Of a DNA stretch of 5,433 nucleotides, positions 5,227-5,433 are shown piece by piece. Both the position numbers and the translations under genes were made by a program. Numbering within the stretch: the stretch's first letter is position 1; every line of letters begins with the position of its first letter. Origin of the DNA: Bacteroidia bacterium. Lineage in GTDB: Bacteria > Bacteroidota > Bacteroidia > NS11-12g > UBA955. The stretch lies in assembly GCA_020848595.1 (NCBI GenBank), contig JADLHV010000062.1, positions 1 to 5,433 of the forward strand, given 5' to 3'. The notes below the pieces were generated by a model. It was not told the origin of the DNA, ran no database searches, and worked only from the letters and a program-made list of their open reading frames with translations.

Positions 5227-5433
5227 TTACATTAAACCTTTGATGATTTCATCAACGCTAATACCTTCAGCTTCAGCTTTGTAGTTTTTCACCAAACGGT
5301 GTCTTAGAATATCTAAAGCAATAGCCTTAACATCTTCTATATCAGGAGAAAGTTTACTATTAAGTAAAGCGTGGCATTTAGCGCCTAGGACCAAAAATTG
5401 ACCTGCTCTTGGACCAGCACCATAGCTAATTAA
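5227..5433 (-). CDS. MoxR-family AAA+ ATPase, C-terminal 68 residues (5'-partial)
   Basis: The minus-strand frame is open from the window edge (5433) to a TAA at 5227-5229. The 68 visible residues are the lid region typical of MoxR ATPases: YGAGPRAGQFLVLGAKCHAL (a variant of the Y-G-A-S-P-R-A segment, whose Arg is the usual sensor-2 arginine), then SPDIEDVKAIALDILRHR, and an end with YKAEAEGISVDEII. MoxR proteins are chaperone-like ATPases that often act with von Willebrand factor A-domain proteins (for example Bat or CoxE types) in complex assembly or stress response. The P-loop and Walker B motifs lie beyond the window. The gene converges on nusA and shares its terminator. The partners usually encoded after moxR are not downstream here: the gene is the last on its strand up to the terminator, so it is either alone or the last gene of an operon. 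Confidence 0.9.
   Translation of the reverse strand, partial: LISYGAGPRAGQFLVLGAKCHALLNSKLSPDIEDVKAIALDILRHRLVKNYKAEAEGISVDEIIKGLM

Overview
The window looks like chromosomal DNA of a low-GC member of the Bacteroidota. The evidence is a NusA of the short form (about 418 residues) typical of that phylum, a Bacteroidota-type MoxR C-terminus on the opposite strand, start codons without Shine-Dalgarno sequences, a near-ideal Bacteroidota promoter (TTTG, 19 bases, TATATTTG) ahead of rimP, and an outer-membrane barrel domain resembling the Bacteroidota DUF5723 group. The exact genus cannot be read from the sequence.

Layout. Positions 1-3342 (+) hold the 3' part of one very large gene whose start lies upstream of the window. 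Its visible product has 1113 residues in four parts: a predicted outer-membrane beta-barrel (to about 850), a short linker of repeated [K/R]-D-T units (about 868-1005), a Lys/Glu/Asn-rich coiled coil of roughly 580 residues (about 1006-2757) with 17 cysteines, and a Ser/Thr/Gly/Asn-rich tail (2779-3339). Positions 3343-3436 form a short intergenic region with a promoter and a GC-rich hairpin. Positions 3437-3898 are rimP and 3895-5151 are nusA; they overlap by ATGA and are probably cotranscribed. A strong, probably bidirectional terminator follows at 5172-5201. The last 207 bases carry, on the minus strand, the C-terminal 68 residues of a MoxR-family AAA+ ATPase gene that converges on nusA.

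How the genes relate. rimP and nusA are a classic housekeeping pair (30S maturation and transcription elongation/termination). infB, usually the next gene, is not there. The large barrel/coiled-coil gene and the MoxR gene are neighbours with no evident functional link to that pair.

The most unusual signal is in the coiled coil. A 17-residue block with D-S-L at its start and Cys exactly 16 residues after the Asp occurs seven times in succession. The linkers between blocks have lengths that mostly differ by exactly 7 or 14 residues. Each block also carries a D-S-L tripeptide that fits the Bacteroidota periplasmic O-glycosylation motif. This suggests a disulfide-stapled, possibly glycosylated rod attached to an outer-membrane barrel; its function is unknown.
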